A stretch of DNA of 64,000 nt, taken from contig NZ_BDQM01000003.1 of NCBI RefSeq assembly GCF_002207865.1, forward strand, positions 124,001-188,000, read 5' to 3'. Shown here one piece after another: positions 38,304 through 46,804 of the stretch. Both the position numbers and the translations under genes were made by a program. The stretch comes from Colwellia marinimaniae. Lineage in GTDB: Bacteria; Pseudomonadota; Gammaproteobacteria; Enterobacterales; Alteromonadaceae. Under the pieces are notes generated by a model that was not told the origin of the DNA, did no database searches, and saw nothing but the letters and a program-made list of their open reading frames with translations. Every line of letters begins with the position of its first letter. The first letter of the stretch is position 1.

Positions 38304-39377
38304 ATGAAATATATGTGGCGGACACTATGTTCAGTTTCATTATTATTGAGCGTTGCGCTCAGCAGTCAAGCAGCGGTTATTTTACAATACCATCATGTTA
38401 GTGATAGCACCCCAGCAAGCACTAGTATTTCGCCAAAGCAGTTTGAAGTCCATTTACAGTACCTTAAAGATAATAATTTTAAAGTGTTGCCTTTATCCGA
38501 GTTAATTGAAAGCATTAAAAATCAGCAAGCCTTGCCAGATAAAAGTGTTGCCATCACTTTTGATGATGCTTATATTGATGTCTTAACTCAGGCAAAACCG
38601 CTGTTAGATAAGTTTGCTTTTCCGTATACCATTTATGTTAACCCAGGTATTATTAATCGCCATGAAAACAATAAAGCCTCACCTTATTTATCATGGCTTC
38701 AACTAAAATCGCTGTCTGATGAAGGGGTGATTATTGCCAATCATGGTTATGAACATGATTCAATGCTGCGTATGACCGAGGGTGTTACGCAAGCACAATG
38801 GCTAAGTCAACAAACAGAATTATTATTAAAAGCGGAAACTATTATTGAAGAAAACACCGGGCAAAGCTGGCGATATTTTGCTTACCCTTATGGTGAATAT
38901 GATGTGGCAGTGCAAGCTTGGGCAAAAGCCAATGATTTTGTCGCTTTTTCTCAGCAATCAGGTGCTATCGATCTATCAACAGACTTAACCAGCGTACCAC
39001 GTTTTCCTGCTTCTAAACCCTACGATAAACTTTCTGGCTTACGTGACAAGCTCAACTCATTGGCGTTTAATATTAGTTTAACAGGTGATCAAGCCGAAAC
39101 AATCTTTAAGTACCAAGAAGCTAAAAGTATTACTTTCTCGATTGACAGTGAAGACTTCTATAAATCGGCGTTAAATTGTTATATTTCCGGTTTAGGTAAA
39201 CAAAAAATTACTTGGCATGATGATCATAGTTTTACTATTAATTTCACTCAAGACCTACCCGTAGGTAGGGTTAGAGCTAACTGCACTGCCGCCAGTATTA
39301 GTAAACCAGGACGTTACTACTGGTACTCAAAGCCATGGTTTATCTTAAAAGCTGATGGCAGCTGGTATCATCTATAA
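38304..39377 (+). CDS. Exported polysaccharide deacetylase family protein
   Basis: A 357-residue secreted protein with signal peptide (CSVSLLLSVALSSQA). The NodB-type deacetylase domain has VILQYHHVSD at its start, the metal Asp pair in VAITFDDAYIDV, the metal histidines in NHGYEHDSM and the RYFAYPYGEYD segment. The C-terminal ~100 residues (from about SGDQAETIF onward) are a beta-rich region of unknown type. This architecture resembles envelope enzymes acting on N-acetylated polysaccharides; substrate unknown. It converges on the cox operon; a repeat end lies between. Confidence 0.88.
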   Translation: MKYMWRTLCSVSLLLSVALSSQAAVILQYHHVSDSTPASTSISPKQFEVHLQYLKDNNFKVLPLSELIESIKNQQALPDKSVAITFDDAYIDVLTQAKPLLDKFAFPYTIYVNPGIINRHENNKASPYLSWLQLKSLSDEGVIIANHGYEHDSMLRMTEGVTQAQWLSQQTELLLKAETIIEENTGQSWRYFAYPYGEYDVAVQAWAKANDFVAFSQQSGAIDLSTDLTSVPRFPASKPYDKLSGLRDKLNSLAFNISLTGDQAETIFKYQEAKSITFSIDSEDFYKSALNCYISGLGKQKITWHDDHSFTINFTQDLPVGRVRANCTAASISKPGRYYWYSKPWFILKADGSWYHL

Positions 39378-39405
39378 TAGAGCAGAATAATTTCGCTCAG
39401 TTATT

Positions 39406-39425
39406 TATACCCGTTACCATTCAAA
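39406..39425. repeat. Solo terminal-repeat sequence of the dispersed repeat family
   Basis: TATACCCGTTACCATTCAAA is identical over 19 of 20 bases to the left end of the repeat at 50577, and also to the reverse complement of its right end. It lies between the convergent polysaccharide deacetylase and sco genes, touching the sco stop codon at 39427. No opposite arm was found nearby. Confidence 0.65.
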
Positions 39426-39426
39426 A

Positions 39427-40092
39427 TTATTGTTGATATAAAGCGACTATTTTTTGGTAGTCGCTTAATAGCTTGTCATTATTGATAGTGGGCACTTCAC
39501 CAATTACTTGTTCAGCTTTAAATATTGCCGCTACTTTTCCTGCTGGATTGATTAATACTAGTGATGCACTGTGATCAACCCAGTAGCTTTCATCCGTCTC
39601 CTCAGCCCCGTCTTTACTTGACTCTTTACTAGTGATGGCATACATCATGCCTAAATTTCGAGCAAACGGAAAAAGTACATCGTGCTCTGCACGCAGCGCT
39701 TTAAAGTCAGCATTAAAATAAGCAATGTATTGCGCGAGCTTTTCCTGAGTATCTCTTTTAGGATCAACGGAGACTAATAACACTTGGCTATTGCTGGCAA
39801 TAGCCATTAAATCCTCATAAATGAAATTGAGGTTTTGCAAGGTTATTGGGCAAACATCTGGGCAAGAAGTATAACCGAAAAACACCAGCGACCATTTGCC
39901 CTGTAATTGGCTGTTATTAAAAGACTGTCCTGATTCATCGGTGAAGGTAAAAGCGGATATTGGCCGTGCTTGCTGATAATGCAAGGCAAATTCAGCTGCA
40001 GGCAATGTTTTTGTTTGCTTAATAAGATGAAAACCAACCGCACCAGCACTAATTGATAGTAAGGCAATAATGCCATAGATAGCTTTATTCAT
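39427..40092 (-). CDS. SCO1/SenC family copper chaperone
   Basis: Inner-membrane-anchored thioredoxin-fold protein that delivers copper to the CuA site of cytochrome oxidase. The 221-residue protein has an N-terminal anchor (AIYGIIALLSISAGAVGFHL), the copper-binding CxxxC as TSCPDVCPITL and the conserved downstream His in WVDHSASLVLI. An alternative ATG at 40119 lacks a ribosome site; AGAG precedes the ATG at 40092, which I prefer. It is the last gene of the cox operon, 57 bases after cyoE. Confidence 0.93.
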   Translation of the reverse strand: MNKAIYGIIALLSISAGAVGFHLIKQTKTLPAAEFALHYQQARPISAFTFTDESGQSFNNSQLQGKWSLVFFGYTSCPDVCPITLQNLNFIYEDLMAIASNSQVLLVSVDPKRDTQEKLAQYIAYFNADFKALRAEHDVLFPFARNLGMMYAITSKESSKDGAEETDESYWVDHSASLVLINPAGKVAAIFKAEQVIGEVPTINNDKLLSDYQKIVALYQQ

Positions 40093-40149
40093 TATCGATA
40101 CTCTATTATTTTGTGTCATTTTACTAATATGGTTATGCAGTTATTCAGA

Positions 40150-41106
40150 TTAACTCATGGGTAGCCAATAATGATCGATGAGCAAAATAATGAACAGCAG
40201 CATTAAATGTACGATGGAGAATTTAAAGGTGGCCATGGCTGTACCTTCGTTAGCATGAAACTTGAGTTGCCACGCATAGCCCATAAAGATTAAATTCAAG
40301 CTACAGGCTCCTATTAAGTAGAACCAATTACTCATGCCAACTAAATAGGGTAATAAACAAACCACAAAGAGTAAGATGGTATATAGCAGTATTTGCGTTT
40401 TGGTAAAACTGACACCATGGGTGACCGGTAACATGGGAATGTTCACTTTGGCATAATCATCTTTACGGTGAATGGCTAATGCCCAAAAGTGTGGCGGTGT
40501 CCAGGTGAAAATAATTAACACTAATAGTAAGGCGTTAGGCGCTACTTCATTGGTCATTGCTGTCCAACCCAGTAAAGGTGGGATAGCTCCGGCTAATCCG
40601 CCGATAGTGATATTTTGTGGCGTTGCTCGCTTTAAATACATGGTATAGACAAAGCTGTAGCCAACTAAGCCGGAAAATGTCAAAAAAGCAGTCAGTGGAT
40701 TGACTAAGCTATAAAGAATAATAAAACCGAGTAAGGCTATGCTAATGGCAAAAACAATGGCATTAGTGACGCTAATTCTACCCTCTGGCAACGGTCTATT
40801 ATGAGTTCTGCCCATAATGGTATCAATTCTTTCATCAACAATATGGTTGATCGCTGCTGCCGCTGAAGATAATAAAGCAATACCTAACATAGCGGGTAGT
40901 AGCACTTGCCAAGGTAAACCGCCGGGAACCGATAAACTCATCCCCACTAAGGCGGTTAGTACCAGCAAGGCGACGACTTTAGGCTTGGTTATATCATAAT
41001 AGGCACGCCAATTAGTAAAGATATGATTCATGGAAAAATTATAATTGTTGTTAGCAATTGGCGAGGACATAGTATTATTAATAGTTTTATTCATGGCCTT
41101 ATTCAT
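40150..41106 (-). CDS. cyoE: Protoheme IX farnesyltransferase (haem O synthase)
   Basis: UbiA-superfamily membrane enzyme (also called CtaB) that adds a farnesyl group to haem B to make haem O. The 318-residue protein shows [20 protein letters not shown], the first Asp-rich motif [28 protein letters not shown], and the second motif region [20 protein letters not shown]. The start is supported by an AAGGAG site, and the ATG lies inside the end of ctaA (8-base overlap), implying coupling. It works immediately before CtaA in haem A synthesis. Confidence 0.96.
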   Translation of the reverse strand: MNKAMNKTINNTMSSPIANNNYNFSMNHIFTNWRAYYDITKPKVVALLVLTALVGMSLSVPGGLPWQVLLPAMLGIALLSSAAAAINHIVDERIDTIMGRTHNRPLPEGRISVTNAIVFAISIALLGFIILYSLVNPLTAFLTFSGLVGYSFVYTMYLKRATPQNITIGGLAGAIPPLLGWTAMTNEVAPNALLLVLIIFTWTPPHFWALAIHRKDDYAKVNIPMLPVTHGVSFTKTQILLYTILLFVVCLLPYLVGMSNWFYLIGACSLNLIFMGYAWQLKFHANEGTAMATFKFSIVHLMLLFIILLIDHYWLPMS

Positions 41107-42160
41107 AGAACGACTCCTTGGAATTTTGTCTTAACCTATAAGCTAAGGTGATCAAACTCAGCATTAAACAGGCGGCAACTAAGTTGTGCGCTACCGCAAT
41201 CTTAAGTGGCAACGAAAACCAAATATTACTCACCCCCAAACTGATTTGAATAACTAATAAACTAAGTAAAACCATGGCGGCGTTTTTGATCGCATGAGTC
41301 TTCGCTTTGAGAAAAACCACGATGGCTAACCAAGCGAGAAACACGCCGGTAATGATGGCGCCAAAGCGATGACTCACATGGATAGTCACTCGTTCATTAT
41401 GCGCTAGGTGACCAAACTCATAGCTTTCTTGTTTGGGGGGAATTAGGTCAAATGACTGCTCAAAGCTTAAATCCGCTAGCCAATTCCCCTGACAAATAGG
41501 CAACTCTACGCAGCTCAATGCCGCATAGTTTGAGGAAGTCCAACCACCTAAGGCAATTTGCGCCGTTAAAATAGTAATGCCGAGTAGAGCATAGCGGCTA
41601 TATTTTTTAAGTTGAAAATCTACTAAAGTAGCCCCTTGCGCACTTACTCCCTTGGCATTAAGGCGCAAATATAATAAAAATAGCAAACATAAGGTGGTAA
41701 AACCACCGAGTAAATGCGCCAGTACCACCACGGGCATTAATTTCAATGTTACTGTCCACATACCGAGAGCGGCTTGCAAGATAACAATGCCTAAAATAAG
41801 TAACGGCAGCAATACGGGAGACCTAACGCTGGATCGCGTTGCAACGCGTAATTTAATTGAACAAAAGGCAATAGCAGCAATAAGTAAACCAAGGCTGCCG
41901 GCAAAATAGCGGTGGATCATTTCATTCCAGGCTTTAGTCGGCTCGACCGTGCTTTGTGGAAACGCTTGCTCGGCCACGGCAATTTGTAAACTGGTTTCTG
42001 GTACAGCAAGCAAGCCATAACACGTTGGCCAGTCTGGGCAACCTAAGCCAGCATGAGTTAAGCGTGTATAAGCACCTAAACCAATCACCACAATGGCTAA
42101 TAATAAACTGGTCAGTACTAAACGACGCAGTGTTTGCTTGTTTTTACTCTGCTCTGTCAT
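41099..42160 (-). CDS. ctaA: Haem A synthase CtaA
   Basis: Oxidises the C8 methyl of haem O to a formyl group, giving haem A. The 353-residue polytopic protein (COX15 type) has eight hydrophobic segments and the conserved histidines: [15 protein letters not shown] near the N-terminus, [27 protein letters not shown] and [12 protein letters not shown]. It lies 4 bases after an unknown small gene and overlaps cyoE by 8 bases in the operon order surf1-orf-ctaA-cyoE-sco. Confidence 0.96.
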   Translation of the reverse strand: MTEQSKNKQTLRRLVLTSLLLAIVVIGLGAYTRLTHAGLGCPDWPTCYGLLAVPETSLQIAVAEQAFPQSTVEPTKAWNEMIHRYFAGSLGLLIAAIAFCSIKLRVATRSSVRSPVLLPLLILGIVILQAALGMWTVTLKLMPVVVLAHLLGGFTTLCLLFLLYLRLNAKGVSAQGATLVDFQLKKYSRYALLGITILTAQIALGGWTSSNYAALSCVELPICQGNWLADLSFEQSFDLIPPKQESYEFGHLAHNERVTIHVSHRFGAIITGVFLAWLAIVVFLKAKTHAIKNAAMVLLSLLVIQISLGVSNIWFSLPLKIAVAHNLVAACLMLSLITLAYRLRQNSKESFYE

Positions 42161-42164
42161 TTAG

Positions 42165-42788
42165 TTAACCCACCTTGGAATATTTCAAAAGTTTTTTCAT
42201 ATCATTGATAATAGCCTTACCAAAAGACGTTTGCTGCTGCTCATGCTCTGGCAGCTGATGGCTTAAAATAATGTTGCCTAGAGGATCGGCAATCAGCACT
42301 TGTGGCTCGTGTAGCAAGTTTTTCATTTGCGCTGTTAAGGCAAGTATTTGCCATTGGCTCTTGGCAAGCCGTTCACTTTGCTGGGCGGTAAATATATTTT
42401 CTTGCAGTAATACCGGTGTGACCCTTGGCATATCTTTTCCTAAAGTGACATAACTGTTGTGCACAATTTCAATGCTATGCAAACATATATCAGCACATTG
42501 CTTAGGTAGTCGATAAATAATAAGCCATTGTTGGCCAAATTTTTGTTCCTTAATGCCTAAGTCAGTCAGTGTTAACGGCTGTGTTAATAACCTACCTTCA
42601 TTGGTTACGCCTAAGTCTAGCCACTGATTGTCTAAGGCTAATTTAGCTAATAATATCGGCAAGATAAAAACCGTGATTAACAATAGTAAGCTGCGGCGAT
42701 TTTTATTATTTGCAGCATGCTCTGGTTTATTGCTACTGCTTAGCGTATTGCTATTATTTGCATCTAGCTGCTTGTTTGACTTAGTCAT
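42165..42788 (-). CDS. Membrane-anchored protein with Sco-like CxxxC motif in the cox operon
   Basis: Not a named family to me. The 207-residue protein has a hydrophilic cytoplasmic start, one membrane segment (SLLLLITVFILPILLAKLAL, residues ~33-52) and a periplasmic domain. The segment QWLIIYRLPKQCADICLHSI aligns in shape with the Sco segment containing TSCPDVCPITL: a strand followed by CxxxC and a helix. It therefore looks like a divergent thioredoxin-fold protein and may handle copper or thiols during oxidase assembly; the downstream Sco histidine is not obvious. It overlaps surf1 by 8 bases and precedes ctaA by 4 bases. Confidence 0.8.
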   Translation of the reverse strand: MTKSNKQLDANNSNTLSSSNKPEHAANNKNRRSLLLLITVFILPILLAKLALDNQWLDLGVTNEGRLLTQPLTLTDLGIKEQKFGQQWLIIYRLPKQCADICLHSIEIVHNSYVTLGKDMPRVTPVLLQENIFTAQQSERLAKSQWQILALTAQMKNLLHEPQVLIADPLGNIILSHQLPEHEQQQTSFGKAIINDMKKLLKYSKVG

Positions 42789-43683
42789 ATTTTACCGCCT
42801 TATGCTTGTTGTTATTATTGAGAGTATTAATGTCAGTATTTTCCGCTGGGATATCGGCGCAAGATTGAGCTGAATGTGACGGATGACGACCGGCAAGCTT
42901 TGCTGTATTGATGCGCAAACAAATCATCAATATTAGCCAAGCAATAGCTAAGGTTGCCCATTGAAAGGCGTAGCCGAAATGTTTTTCAGCTGGCATCACT
43001 ATAGGGTGCCAGTTCTTTTTATAGCCAAGGTTTTCTTCTTGGTCCACATAGATGACAAAGGGTAGCAGTGGCTTATTTAACCGTACTTTGTTTAACTGTG
43101 CTTTATTTATCAAGGTGGAAAATTTAGCTAATTCAATTTGTTGTACCCGCAATGGCCAACTGGCTTGAGTAAAGTCTTGCTCGGCCAGCATTATGCCTTG
43201 CTCGACAATGCGTACATGTCCTTTAAACGTATAGTGCCCCTGCAAAGGGATTACTTCAGGCAGTATACTGCGATCAATTGAACCTTGTACCCAGCCTAGA
43301 TTAACTAATACTGCATGAGTTGCTGTTTCGACAACTTGTAATACTCGATAGCCTAAAGAAGTCTTTTCCACTTGATTATCGAGTAAAAAGATATAGTTTT
43401 CGTTAAACTGGCCGTTAATCGTGACGGGAAAATCGTTAATACTTTCTTTACCGGTGAATTGCTTTTCCTTAGAGAGTCTGACTATTTCTTTAAGGGTTAG
43501 TGGCGATTGCTGATTAAGTTGCGTAATACGGGCAGCGCGCCGCTCTTTCTCTAAGCCACGGTCATACTGCCAGAAAGATAGTTTAACCAAACCGACAAAG
43601 ACAATAAGCGTGAACCCTAACCAAAGGGCGTTTCTTACTACTGATTTAGTTGATATTTTTACTTGGGTATCGACATACTGCAA
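42781..43683 (-). CDS. SURF1 family oxidase assembly protein
   Basis: Two-helix membrane protein that helps insert haem A into subunit I. The 300-residue protein has an N-terminal helix (ALWLGFTLIVFVGLVKLSFWQ), the family motif WQYDRGLEKE, a periplasmic domain with VLVNLGWVQG, and a C-terminal helix before a charged tail (HFGYAFQWATLAIAWLILM). No ATG lies at a sensible place: the first ATG in frame is inside coxC. I propose a TTG start at 43683, 12 bases after the coxC stop, with AAGG as ribosome site, giving MQYVDTQVKIS. Confidence 0.88.
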   Translation of the reverse strand: MQYVDTQVKISTKSVVRNALWLGFTLIVFVGLVKLSFWQYDRGLEKERRAARITQLNQQSPLTLKEIVRLSKEKQFTGKESINDFPVTINGQFNENYIFLLDNQVEKTSLGYRVLQVVETATHAVLVNLGWVQGSIDRSILPEVIPLQGHYTFKGHVRIVEQGIMLAEQDFTQASWPLRVQQIELAKFSTLINKAQLNKVRLNKPLLPFVIYVDQEENLGYKKNWHPIVMPAEKHFGYAFQWATLAIAWLILMICLRINTAKLAGRHPSHSAQSCADIPAENTDINTLNNNNKHKAVKYD

Positions 43684-43694
43684 AAAGTCAGACC

Positions 43695-44579
43695 TTATAA
43701 AATATAGACAAAAACAAAAAGTATTAGCCAAACCACATCGACAAAATGCCAATACCAACTTGCTGCTTGAAAAGCAAAATGGTTATCAGGGGTAAAATGA
43801 CCTTTTAATACTCTGCACCACATAATTATCAGCATGATACAGCCCAAGGTGACATGCATACCGTGAAAGCCAGTCAATAAGTAAAAAGTGTTGCCATAGA
43901 CACCGCTATCTAGAAATAGGCGCATTTCTTCAGAATAGCCATGCGCGTATTCTAGAATTTGAAAAGAGATAAAAGCCAAGCCTAGTAGTATGGTTAGGCC
44001 AAGCCACTTTTTTAAAGCACTGCGATTATTTTTGATTAATGCATTATGAGCAAAGTGGGCAGTAACTGAAGAGGTTAATAGTAAAACCGTGTTAATTAAC
44101 GGTAAGCCAAACCAGCCCATCGCCGTAGTGGTGGTGCCATCAGGGGTTTTTATTAACGGCCAAGTCGCAATAAAGTCAGGCCAAAGGACCGCGCCAGTTG
44201 CGACATTATTGCCAGCGCCACCAAGCCAGGGTACTGAAAATACGCGTAAATAGAGTAAGGCACCAAAAAAAGCCGCAAAAAACATCACTTCAGAGAAGAT
44301 AAACCAACTCATACCTTGGCGGAATGAATTATCCATCTGATGTGAGTATTTACCCGTTAACGATTCATTAATGACATCACTAAACCAACCCACTAGCATA
44401 TAAATAACCAAGGCTATGCCTGCTAGCAGTAAATAGCCACCGTAACCACTCTCTTCATTTGCTAAATCAGTGACAAAGTTTCCCGCGCCAAAGGCAATCA
44501 TAAAGAGTGCCACCGCACCCATGATTGGCCAGTGGCTTTGGCTGGGTACGTAATAACTTTCGTATGCTTTGTTAGTCAT
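43695..44579 (-). CDS. coxC: Cytochrome c oxidase subunit III
   Basis: Third core subunit of the aa3-type oxidase, a 294-residue polytopic membrane protein. Typical segments are YYVPSQSHWPIMGAVALFM at the start, MSWFIFSEVMFFAAFFGALLY, the HFAHNAL region, and the C-terminal TGFHGMHVTLGCIMLI and AASWYWHFVDVVWLILFVFVYIL (adjoining), where the conserved Glu/His contacts with subunit I lie. It follows ctaG by 24 bases. Confidence 0.97.
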   Translation of the reverse strand: MTNKAYESYYVPSQSHWPIMGAVALFMIAFGAGNFVTDLANEESGYGGYLLLAGIALVIYMLVGWFSDVINESLTGKYSHQMDNSFRQGMSWFIFSEVMFFAAFFGALLYLRVFSVPWLGGAGNNVATGAVLWPDFIATWPLIKTPDGTTTTAMGWFGLPLINTVLLLTSSVTAHFAHNALIKNNRSALKKWLGLTILLGLAFISFQILEYAHGYSEEMRLFLDSGVYGNTFYLLTGFHGMHVTLGCIMLIIMWCRVLKGHFTPDNHFAFQAASWYWHFVDVVWLILFVFVYIL

Positions 44580-44603
44580 TTTCTATCCCTTTTTCAGTGA
44601 ACC

Positions 44604-45167
44604 CTATGACGACTTCTCTGTTATGTCATACAAGGTATAAGATAAAGTTAAGGTGTTAATATCTTCGGGTAACTCTACATCGACATAAAACTGCAAGGTC
44701 ATTTCAACTTCCTCTGCGGCCCTGAGCGGTTGTTGAGTAAAACAAAAACATTCAATTTTATGAAAATAATTTGCCGCTAAGCCAGGTGAAACTGACGGTA
44801 CGGCTTGTGCGGTCATGTCATAACTTGCTTTGTTTTTTGCATAGAATGAAACCAGAGTAATTTCCCCTGGATGAACAGTTATTTCATTAATGACAGGCTC
44901 AAATATCCATGGAATACCTTGGGCATTGCGGGTAATAAATTGCACGGTAACGGTACGAGACTTGTCAATAGTCGTGGCGGTATAAGCCACAGCCGTTTTA
45001 TTCGTTTTGCCATTTAAGCCGGTAATATCACAAAAAACATCATATAAAGGTACCAGGGCAAAACCAAAACCAAACATAGCAAGTACCACAAGTAGCAGTT
45101 TCTTTACCGTCTTGCTGTTGTTATTGCGGCTTTCAGTCGCCGCTTGGTTTTGCTCGGTATCATTCAT
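44604..45167 (-). CDS. ctaG: Cytochrome c oxidase assembly protein CtaG (Cox11)
   Basis: Delivers copper to the CuB site of subunit I. The 187-residue protein has one N-terminal membrane helix (KLLLVVLAMFGFGFALVPLYDVFC) and a periplasmic immunoglobulin-like domain with the copper-binding CFCFTQQPL motif. It is transcribed directly after coxA, with a single base between the coxA stop and its start codon region, and before coxC, the common proteobacterial order. Confidence 0.96.
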   Translation of the reverse strand: MNDTEQNQAATESRNNNSKTVKKLLLVVLAMFGFGFALVPLYDVFCDITGLNGKTNKTAVAYTATTIDKSRTVTVQFITRNAQGIPWIFEPVINEITVHPGEITLVSFYAKNKASYDMTAQAVPSVSPGLAANYFHKIECFCFTQQPLRAAEEVEMTLQFYVDVELPEDINTLTLSYTLYDITEKSS

Positions 45168-45168
45168 A

Positions 45169-46794
45169 TTATTTAATGCCCTGCGGTTCGATATTGTCTA
45201 TGTCTTTTTGCGAGGGTGGTGTACTAAAAGTGTGATAAGGTGCTGGACTGGCTACTGTCCACTCTAAGCCTACGGCACCCTCCCAAGGTTTGGCGGCTGC
45301 TTTTTCGCCACCGCGAATACATTTGATCACTACCACTAAGAAAATCAATTGCGATAAACCAAAGGCAAAACCGCCAATGCTGACCCACTTATTAAAATCG
45401 GCAAATTGCAGGGCATAATCTGGAATTCTGCGCGGCATACCCGCTAAACCTAAAAAGTGCATGGGGAAAAATAATAAATTTACTGATATTAAGGAACACC
45501 AGAAGTGCCATTTACTTAAGGTATCGTTGTACATATGGCCGGTCCATTTAGGTAACCAATAATAGGCACCAGCATAAATTGAAAATAATGAGCCAGTAAC
45601 CAGCACATAATGAAAGTGAGCAACAACAAAGTAAGTATCATGATATTGAAAATCAACGGGGGTCATGGCTAACATCAAGCCTGAAAAACCGCCTATGGTG
45701 AATAAAATAACAAAGGCGATGGAAAACAGCATAGGTGTTTCAAAGCTTAATGAGCCGCGCCACATGGTTGCTACCCAGTTAAAGACTTTCACCCCCGTTG
45801 GAACCGCAATGAGCATGGTGCAATACATAAAGAACAGCTCACCAAATAATGGCATGCCGGTGGTGAACATATGGTGTGCCCAAACAATAAATGACAGTAA
45901 AGCAATGGATGAGGTGGCATAAACCATTGAGCTATAGCCGAATAATCTTTTTCGAGAAAAAGTGGGGATAGTGGTGGAGACAATGCCAAAGGCTGGCAAT
46001 ATCATGATATACACTTCCGGGTGGCCAAAGAACCAAAAAATATGTTGAAACATCACCGGATCACCACCACCAGCGGCATTAAAAAAGCTGGTACCGAAAT
46101 AGGTATCGGTCAGTAGCATGGTGACCAAACCCGCGAGTACGGGCATAACTGCAATCAATAAATAGGCAGTAATGAAAAAAGTCCAGACAAATAACGGCAT
46201 TTTCATGTAAGTCATACCTGGGGCACGCATGTTCATTATGGTAACAACAATATTAATTGCCCCCATAATGGAAGATATCCCCATAATATGAATAGCAAAA
46301 ACGAAAAATGCAGTACTGCCGTTAGAATAGGTGGTCGATAATGGTGCGTAGAAGGTCCAACCAAAATTGGGTGCACCGCTGTCCATAAAAAATGTACTCA
46401 GTAAAATGATAAAAGCAAAAGGTAAAATCCAAAAACTCCAGTTATTCATGCGCGGCAGTGCCATATCTGGCGCCCCTATCATCATAGGTATCATCCAGTT
46501 AGCAAAGCCGGTAAAGGCGGGCATAATTGCGCCAAACACCATAATCAAACCGTGCACTGTGGTTAATTGGTTAAAAAAATCAGGTTCAACTAATTGTAAA
46601 CCAGGCTGGAATAGTTCAGCACGGATCACCATTGCCATGGCGCCGCCGGTTAAAAACATAATAAAAGAAAACCATAAATAAAGTGTGCCGATATCTTTAT
46701 GGTTAGTGGTATAGAGCCAGCGTTTTATGCCAGTCATTTTATGCTCAACATGATGTTCGTCGTGCGAATCTTGTTCTATAACGTCTGTAGTCAT
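45169..46794 (-). CDS. coxA: Cytochrome c oxidase subunit I
   Basis: Catalytic subunit with haem a and the haem a3-CuB centre, reducing oxygen to water and pumping protons. The 541-residue protein has the haem a ligand in TTVHGLIMVFG, the cross-linked His-Tyr and D-channel glutamate in FFGHPEVYIMILP, the CuB histidine pair in WAHHMFTTG and the haem ligands in VVAHFHYVLVTG. The glutamate marks an A1-type oxidase. An upstream start at 46827 is possible, but GGGGA precedes the ATG at 46794 and that start avoids overlapping coxB, which ends 10 bases upstream. Confidence 0.98.
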   Translation of the reverse strand: MTTDVIEQDSHDEHHVEHKMTGIKRWLYTTNHKDIGTLYLWFSFIMFLTGGAMAMVIRAELFQPGLQLVEPDFFNQLTTVHGLIMVFGAIMPAFTGFANWMIPMMIGAPDMALPRMNNWSFWILPFAFIILLSTFFMDSGAPNFGWTFYAPLSTTYSNGSTAFFVFAIHIMGISSIMGAINIVVTIMNMRAPGMTYMKMPLFVWTFFITAYLLIAVMPVLAGLVTMLLTDTYFGTSFFNAAGGGDPVMFQHIFWFFGHPEVYIMILPAFGIVSTTIPTFSRKRLFGYSSMVYATSSIALLSFIVWAHHMFTTGMPLFGELFFMYCTMLIAVPTGVKVFNWVATMWRGSLSFETPMLFSIAFVILFTIGGFSGLMLAMTPVDFQYHDTYFVVAHFHYVLVTGSLFSIYAGAYYWLPKWTGHMYNDTLSKWHFWCSLISVNLLFFPMHFLGLAGMPRRIPDYALQFADFNKWVSIGGFAFGLSQLIFLVVVIKCIRGGEKAAAKPWEGAVGLEWTVASPAPYHTFSTPPSQKDIDNIEPQGIK

Positions 46795-46804
46795 TTTATA
46801 TCCC

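Noticed and set aside
43684..43758. ATG start of SURF1 inside coxC
   Set aside because: It would add a cysteine-rich segment unlike SURF1 and overlap coxC by 64 bases; the TTG after the coxC stop has AAGG upstream.
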